Origin: an uncultured Agathobacter sp.
GTDB taxonomy: Bacteria; Bacillota; Clostridia; Lachnospirales; Lachnospiraceae
Direction: 5' to 3'
Assembly: GCA_934316545.1 (NCBI GenBank)
Contig: CAKRDT010000024.1
Span: forward strand, 1-31,847
Length of the DNA: 31,847 bases
Position numbers and translations under genes: made by a program. The notes below the pieces were generated by a model. That model was given only the letters and a program-made list of their open reading frames with translations. It did not search any database and was not told the origin of the DNA. This document shows, piece after piece, positions 15,772 through 23,886 of this stretch (positions are counted from its first letter, which is position 1; each line of letters starts with the position of its first letter).

Positions 15772-17370
15772 TTATCGGGCATTTGCCGGTTCTACATTAA
15801 CCGCTTTTCCCTTAATCTTAACATTCTTCATTGCACGCAGAACATCTTTTCCATATTCCTGCGGGACTTCGACAAAGGTATAATTGTCGTACATATCGAT
15901 TGCACCAACCAGTTTACCCGGAATCTTTGCCTCTCCGGCAACAGCACCTAAAATATCTCCCGGACGGATACGCTGACTCTTACCAATGTTGATGAAAAGG
16001 CGTACCATTCCCTCTTCCGCACCGGTGTCTCCGGATAATGCATCTTCCATGTCACGATCCTCTTTGGAAAGTTCCACGCCCCCGATTGCCTGCTTTAAGA
16101 AAGCGGCAGCAATATCCATCGCTGTGTAATCGCTGTTATTTACCTGACGTTCGATCAGATCGATCATGTCTTTCAGCTGGCCATCCTCGATGATCTGACC
16201 GATTTCGCCTAAAATCTTTTCTGCCTTGATTTCAGCCACATCATCCGAAGACGGAATCGGTTGTGCCTTGATCTTTGTCTTACAATAACGCTGGATTTCT
16301 TTCAGCTTATACACTTCTTTTCCTTTGACAAAGCTGAAGGCGCGGCCGTTTCTGCCCGCACGGCCGGTACGACCGATTCGATGCACATAGTACTCATTAT
16401 CCTGTGGCAGGTCAAAATTAAATACCGCTTCTACATCATCCACATCAATTCCGCGCGCAGCCACATCCGTTGCAATCAGAATATCACACCGACCGTTGCG
16501 GAAGCTTTTCATCACACGATCCCTCTGCTGCTGCTTCATATCTCCATGGATTCCCTCCGCTGCGTATCCGCGTCCCTGCAATTCGGAAGCCAGTTCATCG
16601 ACCATACGCTTCGTATTACAGAATACAAGGGAAAGCTTTGGATTATAGTAATCAAGCAGGCGGGTAAGCACATCTACCTTATCGTTGCGCCGTACATCGT
16701 AATAGTATTGGTCAATACTCGGAACTGTCAGTTCCTTCTTTGTTACTTTGATCGTTTGGGCATTCTTCTGATACTTCTTTGTAATCTCTAAAATTGGTTT
16801 TGGCATGGTTGCCGAAAAAAGCACCGTCTGGCGATCCTCATTCTCAACATAAGAAAGAATCGTTTCAATATCCTCACGGAACCCCATATTGAGCATCTCA
16901 TCTGCTTCATCCAATACAAATGTATTCACGTAGTCACAACGGATGGTTTTGCGTCTGAGATGATCCATGATTCGTCCCGGAGTTCCGATAATGATCGTCG
17001 CTCCGCCTTTTAATGCTTTAATCTGGCGGGAAATATCCTGTCCTCCATATACCGGGAGAACCTTGATGCCGTGCATATATTTTGCAAGTTTGCGGATTTC
17101 TTCCGCGCTCTGGATTGCAAGCTCTCTCGTCGGCGAAAGCACAATTGCCTGTGTCTTCTTATTGTTCGGATCAACCTTCATTAAAAGAGGGATTCCGAAA
17201 GAAGCTGTCTTACCGGTTCCTGTCTGTGCCTGACCGATCACATCAACGCCACTCATAACAACAGGAATTGCCTGTGCCTGAATCGGTGTTGCCTCCTCAA
17301 ATCCCATCTCCTTGATTGCCCGCAAAAGCTGCGGGTATAAATTTAATTCTTCAAATCTTACTGTTTCCAT
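15772..17370 (-). CDS. deaD: DEAD-box RNA helicase with C-terminal DbpA-type RNA-binding domain
   Basis: ATP-dependent RNA helicase for ribosome assembly or mRNA remodelling. The 532-aa protein has the Q motif (FEELNLYPQLLRAI, TPIQ), Walker A AQTGTGKT (48-55), DEAD in VLDEADEM (about 151), SAT in FSATMPK, and the helicase C motifs ending HRIGRTGRAGRNG. From about residue 455 the segment VRLFINIGKSQRIRPGDILGAV fits the DbpA/DeaD RNA-binding fold that recognises structured RNA. The gene starts 41 bases after the diguanylate cyclase stop codon in the same direction, so the two may be co-transcribed. AAAAGGAA precedes the ATG. Confidence 0.95.
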   Translation of the reverse strand: METVRFEELNLYPQLLRAIKEMGFEEATPIQAQAIPVVMSGVDVIGQAQTGTGKTASFGIPLLMKVDPNNKKTQAIVLSPTRELAIQSAEEIRKLAKYMHGIKVLPVYGGQDISRQIKALKGGATIIIGTPGRIMDHLRRKTIRCDYVNTFVLDEADEMLNMGFREDIETILSYVENEDRQTVLFSATMPKPILEITKKYQKNAQTIKVTKKELTVPSIDQYYYDVRRNDKVDVLTRLLDYYNPKLSLVFCNTKRMVDELASELQGRGYAAEGIHGDMKQQQRDRVMKSFRNGRCDILIATDVAARGIDVDDVEAVFNFDLPQDNEYYVHRIGRTGRAGRNGRAFSFVKGKEVYKLKEIQRYCKTKIKAQPIPSSDDVAEIKAEKILGEIGQIIEDGQLKDMIDLIERQVNNSDYTAMDIAAAFLKQAIGGVELSKEDRDMEDALSGDTGAEEGMVRLFINIGKSQRIRPGDILGAVAGEAKIPGKLVGAIDMYDNYTFVEVPQEYGKDVLRAMKNVKIKGKAVNVEPANAR

Positions 17371-17411
17371 TCTGTTCCTTTTCTTTGCTCGTTTCTATGC
17401 CTCCTGCTGCG

Positions 17412-19046
17412 TTACTGCAGCGTTCCAAATATCATATCATCGGATTCTTTAACATCTCCAACACAGTAATTATTTCTGCTGAACTTCTTTACACGGTAAA
17501 GCATATTATCTGCTGAATGAAAGAAATCCCACATTTTATTTCCTTTCCGTGGTACATCCCAACAGATTCCCTGTGAAACGGTTACAATCGGCAACGCCTT
17601 GGAATAACGATGTTCCATCTGCAGATTCATCACTCTTTTTTTCAATTCGTTTGCAAATGCTACAATCTGTTCGCGTGTCACATTCTCATAAATGATGGCA
17701 AACTCATCTCCGCCATATCGTGCACAAAATGCTTGATTCTCCGCAACAAGCTGGCGAATCGTTTCCGCAATCTGCTCCAGACAGCGATCGCCTTGTTGAT
17801 GACCGTAATTATCGTTGTATTCCTTAAAATAATCGATATCAAGAATTTCCACTGCAAGCGGTATGGAATCTGCCATAGCTTCCGCAAAAACATGATCCGA
17901 ATAATCGTTCATCCGGAAGCGGTTTGCCATACCGGTAAGTGGATCAAGTTCCGACTTTCTCTGCAGGACCACATTCTCCTGCTCCATTATCCAACGGGCC
18001 TTACGCGCGGACTCAAGATTTCTACGCAATGCGATCACATTGCTGACCATTCTGTTCGTCTCAGCCTCCATCAGCTCACCCAACTCATAATAGAGCCCTG
18101 CCGCCTGTAAAAACTCTGCATTCTGACCATTTTTCCTGTAATATTTCATCTTGAGAGAAAGAATCTTCATCTGTAAATTGGTAATATTAAAATTACGGAC
18201 TAAAGGTTCAAGAATATCAATAATATGCCAAAAAGCCTCGTCTTTATCCGCATCAATCAGCGCACTGCAGCAATGGTAAAAATCAAAGAAGAAATCTAAA
18301 ACGCTGAGGTTCTGTGGCATCATGTCCATGATCATCTGTATCTTCTCATCCCGCTCTTTCTTCATTTCCAGGCGCTGATAATACAATACTTCCACACAAC
18401 AGATTGCCAGCTTATCAACCGTATGAGAACCTTCCCAATGATCCGCATGCACACGATCAAGGATTTCTTTCACCCGATCATACTGTCCCTGCTGAATAAG
18501 CGCACGCGCAAGATTACCATATATACACACCATATATGTATCACACTGCTCCTGCATCGGGGATTTCATGATCCGATCATATGCTTCCTCCAATGCCTGC
18601 TGCGCATCTGCATAGCGTCCGCATTCATAATAGAGAACACCAAGGTTAATGTTGATAATAATGCTCAGATTAGCAAAATGATAGATTTCACAATGATTGA
18701 GTCCATTCAGATAATAATCCAAAGCAATCGGAATATTTCCACGATTCAACGCCGCAATTCCCATATAATTATAGCAGCGGATCATCAGTTCCCACTCTTC
18801 CGCCTGATTCAGATACGATAACGCCCGATTCATGGTTTCAAAAAAAAGCTCTCCGTCATTGAGACCATAATACGTTTCCCCGCTATAATAATAGCCAATT
18901 CCCATCAGTTTACAATCATCGGTCTTCTGTCCGTACTCAATGATATCATTTGCATATTTCAAAGTGAGTTGCGCATTCTTTTCACGATTTTCCATAATCT
19001 GTTGGATCCATTGCTGAACAACATCATTATATTCTGTAAAATCCAT
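17412..19046 (-). CDS. TPR-domain diguanylate cyclase (GGDEF)
   Basis: Predicted enzyme making c-di-GMP from two GTP. The 544-aa protein has an N-terminal region of tetratricopeptide-like helical repeats (about 5-330), a coiled linker (about 335-365: VIALRRNLESARKARWIMEQ) and a GGDEF domain (about 366-530) that starts DPLTGMANR, has the metal-binding DIDYFKEYND segment and an intact GGDEF at 445-449. No RxxD inhibitory site is seen five residues before GGDEF. No membrane segment or signal peptide, so it is cytoplasmic and probably controlled by protein binding to the TPR part. It precedes the DEAD-box helicase gene. Confidence 0.92.
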   Translation of the reverse strand: MDFTEYNDVVQQWIQQIMENREKNAQLTLKYANDIIEYGQKTDDCKLMGIGYYYSGETYYGLNDGELFFETMNRALSYLNQAEEWELMIRCYNYMGIAALNRGNIPIALDYYLNGLNHCEIYHFANLSIIININLGVLYYECGRYADAQQALEEAYDRIMKSPMQEQCDTYMVCIYGNLARALIQQGQYDRVKEILDRVHADHWEGSHTVDKLAICCVEVLYYQRLEMKKERDEKIQMIMDMMPQNLSVLDFFFDFYHCCSALIDADKDEAFWHIIDILEPLVRNFNITNLQMKILSLKMKYYRKNGQNAEFLQAAGLYYELGELMEAETNRMVSNVIALRRNLESARKARWIMEQENVVLQRKSELDPLTGMANRFRMNDYSDHVFAEAMADSIPLAVEILDIDYFKEYNDNYGHQQGDRCLEQIAETIRQLVAENQAFCARYGGDEFAIIYENVTREQIVAFANELKKRVMNLQMEHRYSKALPIVTVSQGICWDVPRKGNKMWDFFHSADNMLYRVKKFSRNNYCVGDVKESDDMIFGTLQ

Positions 19047-19074
19047 TGCGTTCTCCTTTCAAATACACCGAAAA

Positions 19075-19101
19075 GTGCTTCTCCTACGCAAGGAGAAGCA
19101 C
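19075..19101 (-). terminator. terminator after the M23-like gene
   Basis: Perfect 10-base arms GTGCTTCTCC and GGAGAAGCAC with a 7-base loop and TTTT on the minus strand. It separates the M23-like gene from the diguanylate cyclase. Confidence 0.8.
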
Positions 19102-19176
19102 CACTATTGTATCAAAAAATTCTACAAAGTCAAACAAAAAGCTTCTATGAATATAGAAATTCAGGAATCGCAACGC

Positions 19177-19929
19177 TTAATCCATCGTTTCCATTGGAAG
19201 CTCCGGTAAATAGTCTTTCGGGTTTACTGCTTTACCGTCTTTTTGCAATTCAAAATACAAATTACTGCCCTCGGCGGAATAGTATTTGGTCGGCTCACTG
19301 ATATAACCGATCACCTGTCCCTCTTGCACAATATCTCCGGTGTTGAAATTCAACTCCTTCAACTGTCCGTAGATTGCGGTATATCCATCTCCCAGATCCT
19401 GCTTGACCGTACATCCTGTCACTTCATTCTCTGTAATCTCTGTGATCTTACCTTTTGCAGCGGAAAAGACTTTATCATTGACCGCACTGTCGATCACTAA
19501 GGCCGGATTGCAGCGATACTGTTCCAGTGTCGGAAAATAGATGGTCTGATCCATGCTGTAATCAAGAAGAATCTCTCCTTCTATCGGCCATGTTATACCT
19601 TTGTTCACATCAAAATGCAACGTTTCGGCTGCTATGGTTGCCTTCGCCTCCGGCTCCTTCTTCGGCTCCTCTGACTTTTCCTCGTCTTTCTTCTCATCCT
19701 GTGCCGCCTTAGCGATCTGCGCTTCCCTGATTGCATCCTTAGCGTCTTTGCTGCTCTGTGCTTCCAGCTCGTTGGATGCCGCAGAAACCTGCTCCGTTGC
19801 TTCAATCATCTGTTCCTGTGCAATCTCATTTTTACGTTCCTGCGCTTTTTCCGTTGCATATACACTGACAAATCCGATCACTCCCGCCGCAAGACAGGCG
19901 ACAGCGGCTACATACTGTTGTTTTTTCAT
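19177..19929 (-). CDS. membrane-anchored M23/LytM-like protein without catalytic histidines
   Basis: A 250-aa protein from the ATG at 19929 (GGAGG eight bases upstream; the frame is open to 20001). One N-terminal membrane segment (QYVAAVACLAAGVIGFVSVY) is followed by a long charged Glu/Lys/Ala-rich stretch (about 30-90) that may form a coiled coil, then a LytM-type beta domain (KVFSAAKGKITEITEN, GDGYTAIYGQL, GDIVQEGQVIGYI, NPKDYL). The family's first metal-binding His is absent (NPALVID) and the HLHFE motif reads NLYFEL, so endopeptidase activity is unlikely. SpoIIQ-like engulfment proteins have this layout; that assignment is tentative. Confidence 0.8.
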   Translation of the reverse strand: MKKQQYVAAVACLAAGVIGFVSVYATEKAQERKNEIAQEQMIEATEQVSAASNELEAQSSKDAKDAIREAQIAKAAQDEKKDEEKSEEPKKEPEAKATIAAETLHFDVNKGITWPIEGEILLDYSMDQTIYFPTLEQYRCNPALVIDSAVNDKVFSAAKGKITEITENEVTGCTVKQDLGDGYTAIYGQLKELNFNTGDIVQEGQVIGYISEPTKYYSAEGSNLYFELQKDGKAVNPKDYLPELPMETMD

Positions 19930-20325
19930 AGGGCTTTCCTCCATCATCATTTTCTCTTTGATGACAGTATTTCCAGCCCCGCGAATTTTATACAGATGCA
20001 TCCTTTCTCAATTTGACGCTGTCGAAGTTCTATTTTTGCCTGACGGGTCCGGGGCAAGTCAACCATAAATGATCTTTATTCGACGTTGCCGAAGTATACA
20101 GTTATTTTCTCAGAAAAATCAGCGAATTAATTCCGCCAGCGATTTTGGATCATTGGCTGAGATACACGCAATTATCAATAACAATGGTACGGCGGAACAG
20201 TCGCCGATTTATTCTTCGTAAATAAGTATAACTCCGGCAACTGTGGATTGGCAAAATCAAATGGTTGAATTGCCCCGAATCCTGTTGTTCCAAAAATATT
20301 CACCTGACAACGGCATATTGAGAAT
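19930..20325. other. 396-base stretch without a recognised gene
   Basis: Upstream of the M23-like gene and downstream of rsmA. A weak minus-strand stem (CTCAG near 20157 with CTGAG near 20109, inner AAAATC/GATTTT) may end the rsmA transcript. TTGACT near 20056 could be a -35 element, but no well-spaced -10 is seen. Nothing else supported. Confidence 0.4.
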
Positions 20326-21219
20326 TCAAGCTTCTGTAGAATTCGCTCGCTTCCCTTTATGTGCGTATATTATATTAGAAAGCTCGGCAAACTGCTCCAA
20401 GGAGAGTGCCTCGCCCCGGATGTTGACCGGCACCCCGAGTTCTTCAATACAGGATTGAATTTCTTCTTTGCTTAAACCAAAACTTCCGAAATTGTTGAGT
20501 CCGTTCACGAGTGTTTTTCTGCGCTGATTAAACGATGCGCGGATGACCTGAAACATCAGTTTTTCGTTATCGGCCTGTACGGGTGGCTGCTCGTGGCGTG
20601 TCAGGCGAATGACTGCGCTGCCGACTTTCGGCTGCGGCATGAAGCAGCTCGGCGGCACATTGACGACGATCTCCGGCTTTGCATAATACTGCACGGCAAG
20701 TGACAGCGCACCGTACTCTTTACTTCCCGGTCCTTCCTGCATGCGGTCCGCGACTTCCTTCTGCACCATGATCGTGATGCTGTCAATCGGAACATGGCTT
20801 TCAAAAAGCCCCATAATGATCGGGGTTGTGATGTAATACGGTAAATTTGCCACAACCTTGATTGGTCGGTCGTTGTTGCGCTCCTTTGCGAGAGACGCGA
20901 TATCGACTTTTAAAATATCCTGATTTAGAACTTCTACATTATCATATGCAGAAAGTGTGTCCTTTAGAATCGGAATCAGGTTGGTATCAATTTCCACAGC
21001 GACTACTTCCCGCGCCGCCTCGCACAGATACTGCGTCATCGTTCCGATTCCCGGTCCGATCTCCAGCACGAAATCATCCTTTGTAATGTCTGCCGCGTCG
21101 ATGATTTCCTCAAGCACCCGCGTATCGATCAGGAAATTCTGTCCGAATTTCTTCTGAAAATTAAAATTGTATTTTTGTAATACCTCGATGGTATTCTTCG
21201 GATTGCCAAGTGTTGCCAA
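20326..21219 (-). CDS. rsmA: 16S rRNA dimethyladenosine transferase
   Basis: SAM-dependent enzyme that dimethylates two adjacent adenosines near the 3' end of 16S rRNA during 30S maturation. The 297-aa protein has the N-terminal KKFGQNFLID, SAM-binding EIGPGIGT (53-60), and the catalytic NLPYYI (125-130), followed by the usual C-terminal helical domain (FNQRRKTLVNGL). AGAAGGGAG precedes the ATG. It follows the 129-aa unknown gene by 62 bases. In many Firmicutes it lies near metG, tatD and rnmV; here tatD and metG are 6-11 kb away on the same strand. Confidence 0.97.
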   Translation of the reverse strand: MATLGNPKNTIEVLQKYNFNFQKKFGQNFLIDTRVLEEIIDAADITKDDFVLEIGPGIGTMTQYLCEAAREVVAVEIDTNLIPILKDTLSAYDNVEVLNQDILKVDIASLAKERNNDRPIKVVANLPYYITTPIIMGLFESHVPIDSITIMVQKEVADRMQEGPGSKEYGALSLAVQYYAKPEIVVNVPPSCFMPQPKVGSAVIRLTRHEQPPVQADNEKLMFQVIRASFNQRRKTLVNGLNNFGSFGLSKEEIQSCIEELGVPVNIRGEALSLEQFAELSNIIYAHKGKRANSTEA

Positions 21220-21281
21220 GGTAAAATCTCCCTTCTGAACCAGTATCTGCAGATACCAAAATTAATATGCCATCTACCTCT

Positions 21282-21671
21282 TTAAAATGCCGCGTCAAAC
21301 ATTGCGAGCAGGAATTCGTTATACAATCGCTGGTATTCCTCGTGAAAAGTTGCTGCAATATTGCCGTCCTTCGTTCCGTTCATCTGCGCTTCCTCAAAAA
21401 TTGCAAATGCCGTCTCGTACAAATCCGGATTCTTGTCATAAAAAGCCTCGGTCAGGCTGTCCTGAAACGTAAACTGCGCAGCCTGCGACAGATTCTCCAT
21501 AAAATCATCTCTGCTGATGCAGCCGGCTTCCTCATAGTCCGGGATAAAAATATGCTTGTCCGCAGACTTCACAAAATCCTCATAAGCCTCTTTGACATCC
21601 TCGTAAGTAAGCGGAACGTAATTTTCGTTCCAGTATGCGTCAAACGCTTCTTTATTTTTAAATTCTTCCAT
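21282..21671 (-). CDS. 129-aa acidic protein of unknown function
   Basis: I do not recognise the family. The protein is acidic and aromatic-rich (MEEFKNKEAFDAYWNENYVP; DVKEAYEDFVKSADKH), probably all-helical, with one Cys in EAGCISRDD and no signal peptide or membrane segment. GGAGG stands eight bases before the ATG. A leader that can fold into a three-way junction (21695-21760) lies just upstream of the ribosome site. It is 62 bases before rsmA and could be co-transcribed with it. Confidence 0.75.
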   Translation of the reverse strand: MEEFKNKEAFDAYWNENYVPLTYEDVKEAYEDFVKSADKHIFIPDYEEAGCISRDDFMENLSQAAQFTFQDSLTEAFYDKNPDLYETAFAIFEEAQMNGTKDGNIAATFHEEYQRLYNEFLLAMFDAAF

Positions 21672-21694
21672 AATTGTTTCCTCCGTATCTGGAA

Positions 21695-21760
21695 CATCAG
21701 CCCATTTGGAATTGCCTTCGGCATATTGCGGTACCTCTTTGAGGTATCGCCCGGCTGACG
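21695..21760 (-). ncRNA. structured leader, three-way junction candidate
   Basis: On the minus strand, CGTCAGCC (21760-21753) can pair with GGCTGATG (21702-21695), including one G-U pair. Inside are a GCGATACCTC/GAGGTACCGC hairpin (21750-21728) with a short loop and a TGCC/GGCA hairpin with a GAA loop (21723-21713). The closing stem ends about ten bases before the GGAGG of the 129-aa gene. Wobble pairs work only on the minus strand, which supports an RNA read in the gene direction. It does not match a riboswitch class I can name; a dispersed repeat is an alternative. Confidence 0.45.
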
Positions 21761-21857
21761 CTGTATATTAATTATCCTATACTAATTTTATGGTCTGCGC
21801 AAGCATCCGTGATAACTCAAATGCTAACAAAGTATGTGGGAAATGTGAATTCCCGAA

Positions 21858-22271
21858 TCAAAGAACCATAATCAATGTTCCTGCGCCAATCAACACACAA
21901 CCAATGAGGGATTTCATCGTAAACCCCTCATGCAAAAAAACAAACGCAAGAATCAACGTAATCACAACGCTTAATTTATCAATTGGCACAACCTTTGATG
22001 CCTGTCCCATCTGCAACGCGCGATAATAGCATAACCAGGATGCTCCGGTTGCAAGTCCGGATAGAATTAAAAATATCCAACTCTTCTTACCGATCTGTGA
22101 AATTTCATTCTGTGCATTAGTCAAAAAAACCATGCCCCAAGCCATCACAACAACGACGACGGTTCGAATTGCTGTCGCAAGGTTGGAATTCACTCCTTCA
22201 ATACCCACTTTTGCCAAAATAGATGTCAATGCAGCAAACACTGCAGATAATAATGCAAATACAAACCACAT
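21858..22271 (-). CDS. EamA/DMT-family transporter, single-domain
   Basis: A 137-aa membrane protein with four to five hydrophobic segments, matching one EamA domain of the drug/metabolite transporter superfamily (WFVFALLSAVFAALTSILAK at the start; GEGFTM-like LHEGFTMKSLIGCVLIGAG at the end). Full-length relatives have two such domains; this size is normal for single-domain members that act as dimers. TAGGAGG precedes the ATG. Substrate unknown. It is the first intact gene at the left edge of the accessory block. Confidence 0.85.
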   Translation of the reverse strand: MWFVFALLSAVFAALTSILAKVGIEGVNSNLATAIRTVVVVVMAWGMVFLTNAQNEISQIGKKSWIFLILSGLATGASWLCYYRALQMGQASKVVPIDKLSVVITLILAFVFLHEGFTMKSLIGCVLIGAGTLIMVL

Positions 22272-22467
22272 AAAATCACCCCTCCTAATGTATATTTGCG
22301 CTTATTCTCCCACACCTCTCTCACACTCAGATGCCCGTAATGTAATGATTACCGCTTTTTAACGATTTAAATTTATCATATCACAAATGTTTCCAATGAA
22401 AACCATAGCTTCCTATCTTTTATACATAATTTTTTGTGAAACCATCATTCGTTTTTCTAATCAAAAA

Positions 22468-22490
22468 TAGATGGAACAAAGTTCCATCTA
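22468..22490 (-). terminator. terminator after the Fic relic
   Basis: Minus-strand 10-bp stem TAGATGGAAC/GTTCCATCTA with a three-base loop and a run of five T. Confidence 0.85.
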
Positions 22491-22507
22491 CTATAATTTT
22501 CCATCAT

Positions 22508-22618
22508 TCATTTATAATTCTTCTGTCTTAAATGTAGTATAGCCTTCTTCTTGCTGATACGTTCCTCTTCACGCGCAAGATCCGCAGAACTTGTCAACCC
22601 TATCTTATTTTCAAGCAT
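22508..22618 (-). pseudogene. N-terminal relic of a Fic-family gene (36 aa)
   Basis: An ATG at 22618 with AAAGGAGG eight bases upstream opens a 36-codon frame. Residues 1-27 (MLENKIGLTSSADLAREEER, then ISKKKAI) closely resemble the conserved N terminus of Fic/Doc-family proteins as I recall them; after that the sequence (LHLRQKNYK, stop) departs from the family, and the catalytic domain (HPFxxGNGR) is absent. The terminator 17 bases downstream suggests an internal deletion that joined the gene start to its 3' flank. It could still be transcribed and translated as a micropeptide. Confidence 0.65.
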
Positions 22619-22675
22619 CCGGTTTTCCTCCTTTTCTGCCATTATCGGTTACTTTTCGCTTTTCGCCAAGTAAGT

Positions 22676-23196
22676 TTACCTTGACCAGGTCATCTTATCG
22701 TTCTTCCCCCTGTAATCAAACTTTCCGTCATTCTTCTCTTCCATAGCCTTGATCATATGGTAGGTGTATTCGTTATACGGTGTCGGAATTCCAAGTTCCT
22801 TGCCCATGCGCATCAAAGCGCCGGAAAACATATCGATCTCCGTGTGACGCCCCGCTTCAATGTCCTGCAAAGTCGAGAACTTCGCCGATGCGCGCACCGG
22901 ACTTCCGTGCTTCGAAGATGCTTCCATCTTGCTCATATCGATGCCTTTTGCGGCAGCGATCGTCTCAAGTTCATTACGAAGTCCGTCACTGATCGCCTTC
23001 ATATGCTCGCTGTCCGTATAGCATCCGACCCCTACACCAAGGATTGCCTGCGGCAGATTGTTACACACATTCAGGCGGAACTTGCTCCACATCTCCTCCT
23101 GTGCGAATTCCGTGGAACGATAATGGATTCCCGTATCTGCAAAAAGCGCCTCGATTGCCTGCACGCGCCAAGGACTGCAACGCTTTGCATCTTCAT
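22676..23196 (-). pseudogene. panE: ketopantoate reductase gene with an internal deletion
   Basis: The minus strand starts with AAGGAG, six bases, ATG (23196) and MKMQSVAVLGA, the usual start of a PanE/ApbA Rossmann domain, then shifts frame. From 23164 a second frame gives about 160 residues of the C-terminal catalytic domain (TEFAQEEMWSKFRLNVCNNL; GKELGIPTPYNE). The roughly 130 residues that normally lie between, including the rest of the NADPH-binding fold, are missing. So the gene cannot make a working ketopantoate or 2-dehydropantoate reductase. It is 58 bases before the Fic relic, making this a decaying patch. Confidence 0.8.
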
Positions 23197-23231
23197 GTTG
23201 TGCTCCTTTATTTCCCGCAATTACAGATAGC

Positions 23232-23849
23232 CTACCACAATTCCGGCATATTCTGAATGGAATCTTTCTCTGTAATCTCGCGGATGACTTTGCACGGATT
23301 GCCGGCAGCCAGTGAGTTTGCCGGAATATCTCTCGTTACGACGCTTCCCGCTCCGATCACGCAGCCTTCACCGATCGTGACTCCTCCGGTAATAACAACG
23401 TTGCTGGCAATCCAGCAGTTGGAACCGATCTCGACCGGCTTCCCGTATTCGTCATCATACACCGTACCGTCTTCTTTATGTTTCATATTGCGCTCCTGCC
23501 AACGGAACGGGTGCATCGGTGTTGCGATCGTACAATTCGGCCCGAAAAATACATTATCGCCGATGGTCACCGGGCAGGTATCAAGCACGGTAAAATTAAA
23601 GTTTGCGAAGCACTTACTCCCTATCGTTGTAAACACACCGTAATCAAAACAAATCGGTCCCTGCAAATACGTGTCTTGCCCACAGTTTGGAACCAGTTCC
23701 GCCATGATTTCCTTGCGTTTCTCCGCATCGGTATCATAAGTATCGTTGTACATCTGGGATAATCTATGCGCCTTTACTCGTAATTCATCTAATGTTTTAT
23801 CGCTCGGATCATAAATCTTTCCGGCAAGCATTTTCTCTTTTTCTGTCAT
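23232..23849 (-). CDS. maa: maltose/galactoside O-acetyltransferase family protein
   Basis: Left-handed beta-helix acetyltransferase that moves an acetyl group from acetyl-CoA to a sugar hydroxyl. The 205-aa protein starts MTEKEKMLAGKIYDPSD as usual for Maa/LacA, has hexapeptide repeats (GPNCTIAT, IGSNCWIASNVVITGGVTIG) and the catalytic His113 in TPMHPF. The preferred sugar is not known, and no lac genes are present. It lies 38 bases downstream of the AAA ATPase gene in the same direction and 35 bases before the panE pseudogene. Confidence 0.93.
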   Translation of the reverse strand: MTEKEKMLAGKIYDPSDKTLDELRVKAHRLSQMYNDTYDTDAEKRKEIMAELVPNCGQDTYLQGPICFDYGVFTTIGSKCFANFNFTVLDTCPVTIGDNVFFGPNCTIATPMHPFRWQERNMKHKEDGTVYDDEYGKPVEIGSNCWIASNVVITGGVTIGEGCVIGAGSVVTRDIPANSLAAGNPCKVIREITEKDSIQNMPELW

Positions 23850-23886
23850 GTTATCTCTGATCTCCCTTTCTCTTTATTTCCTTCGT

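Noticed and set aside
21695..21760. A known riboswitch such as THF, purine, TPP, ZTP or c-di-GMP
   Set aside because: The conserved core sequences of these classes are not present; only the general three-way shape is.
22676..23164. An intact short PanE protein starting at the GTG at 23164
   Set aside because: No ribosome site lies at that GTG, the NADPH-binding domain is missing, and the real gene start with its ribosome site is found 32 bases upstream in another frame.
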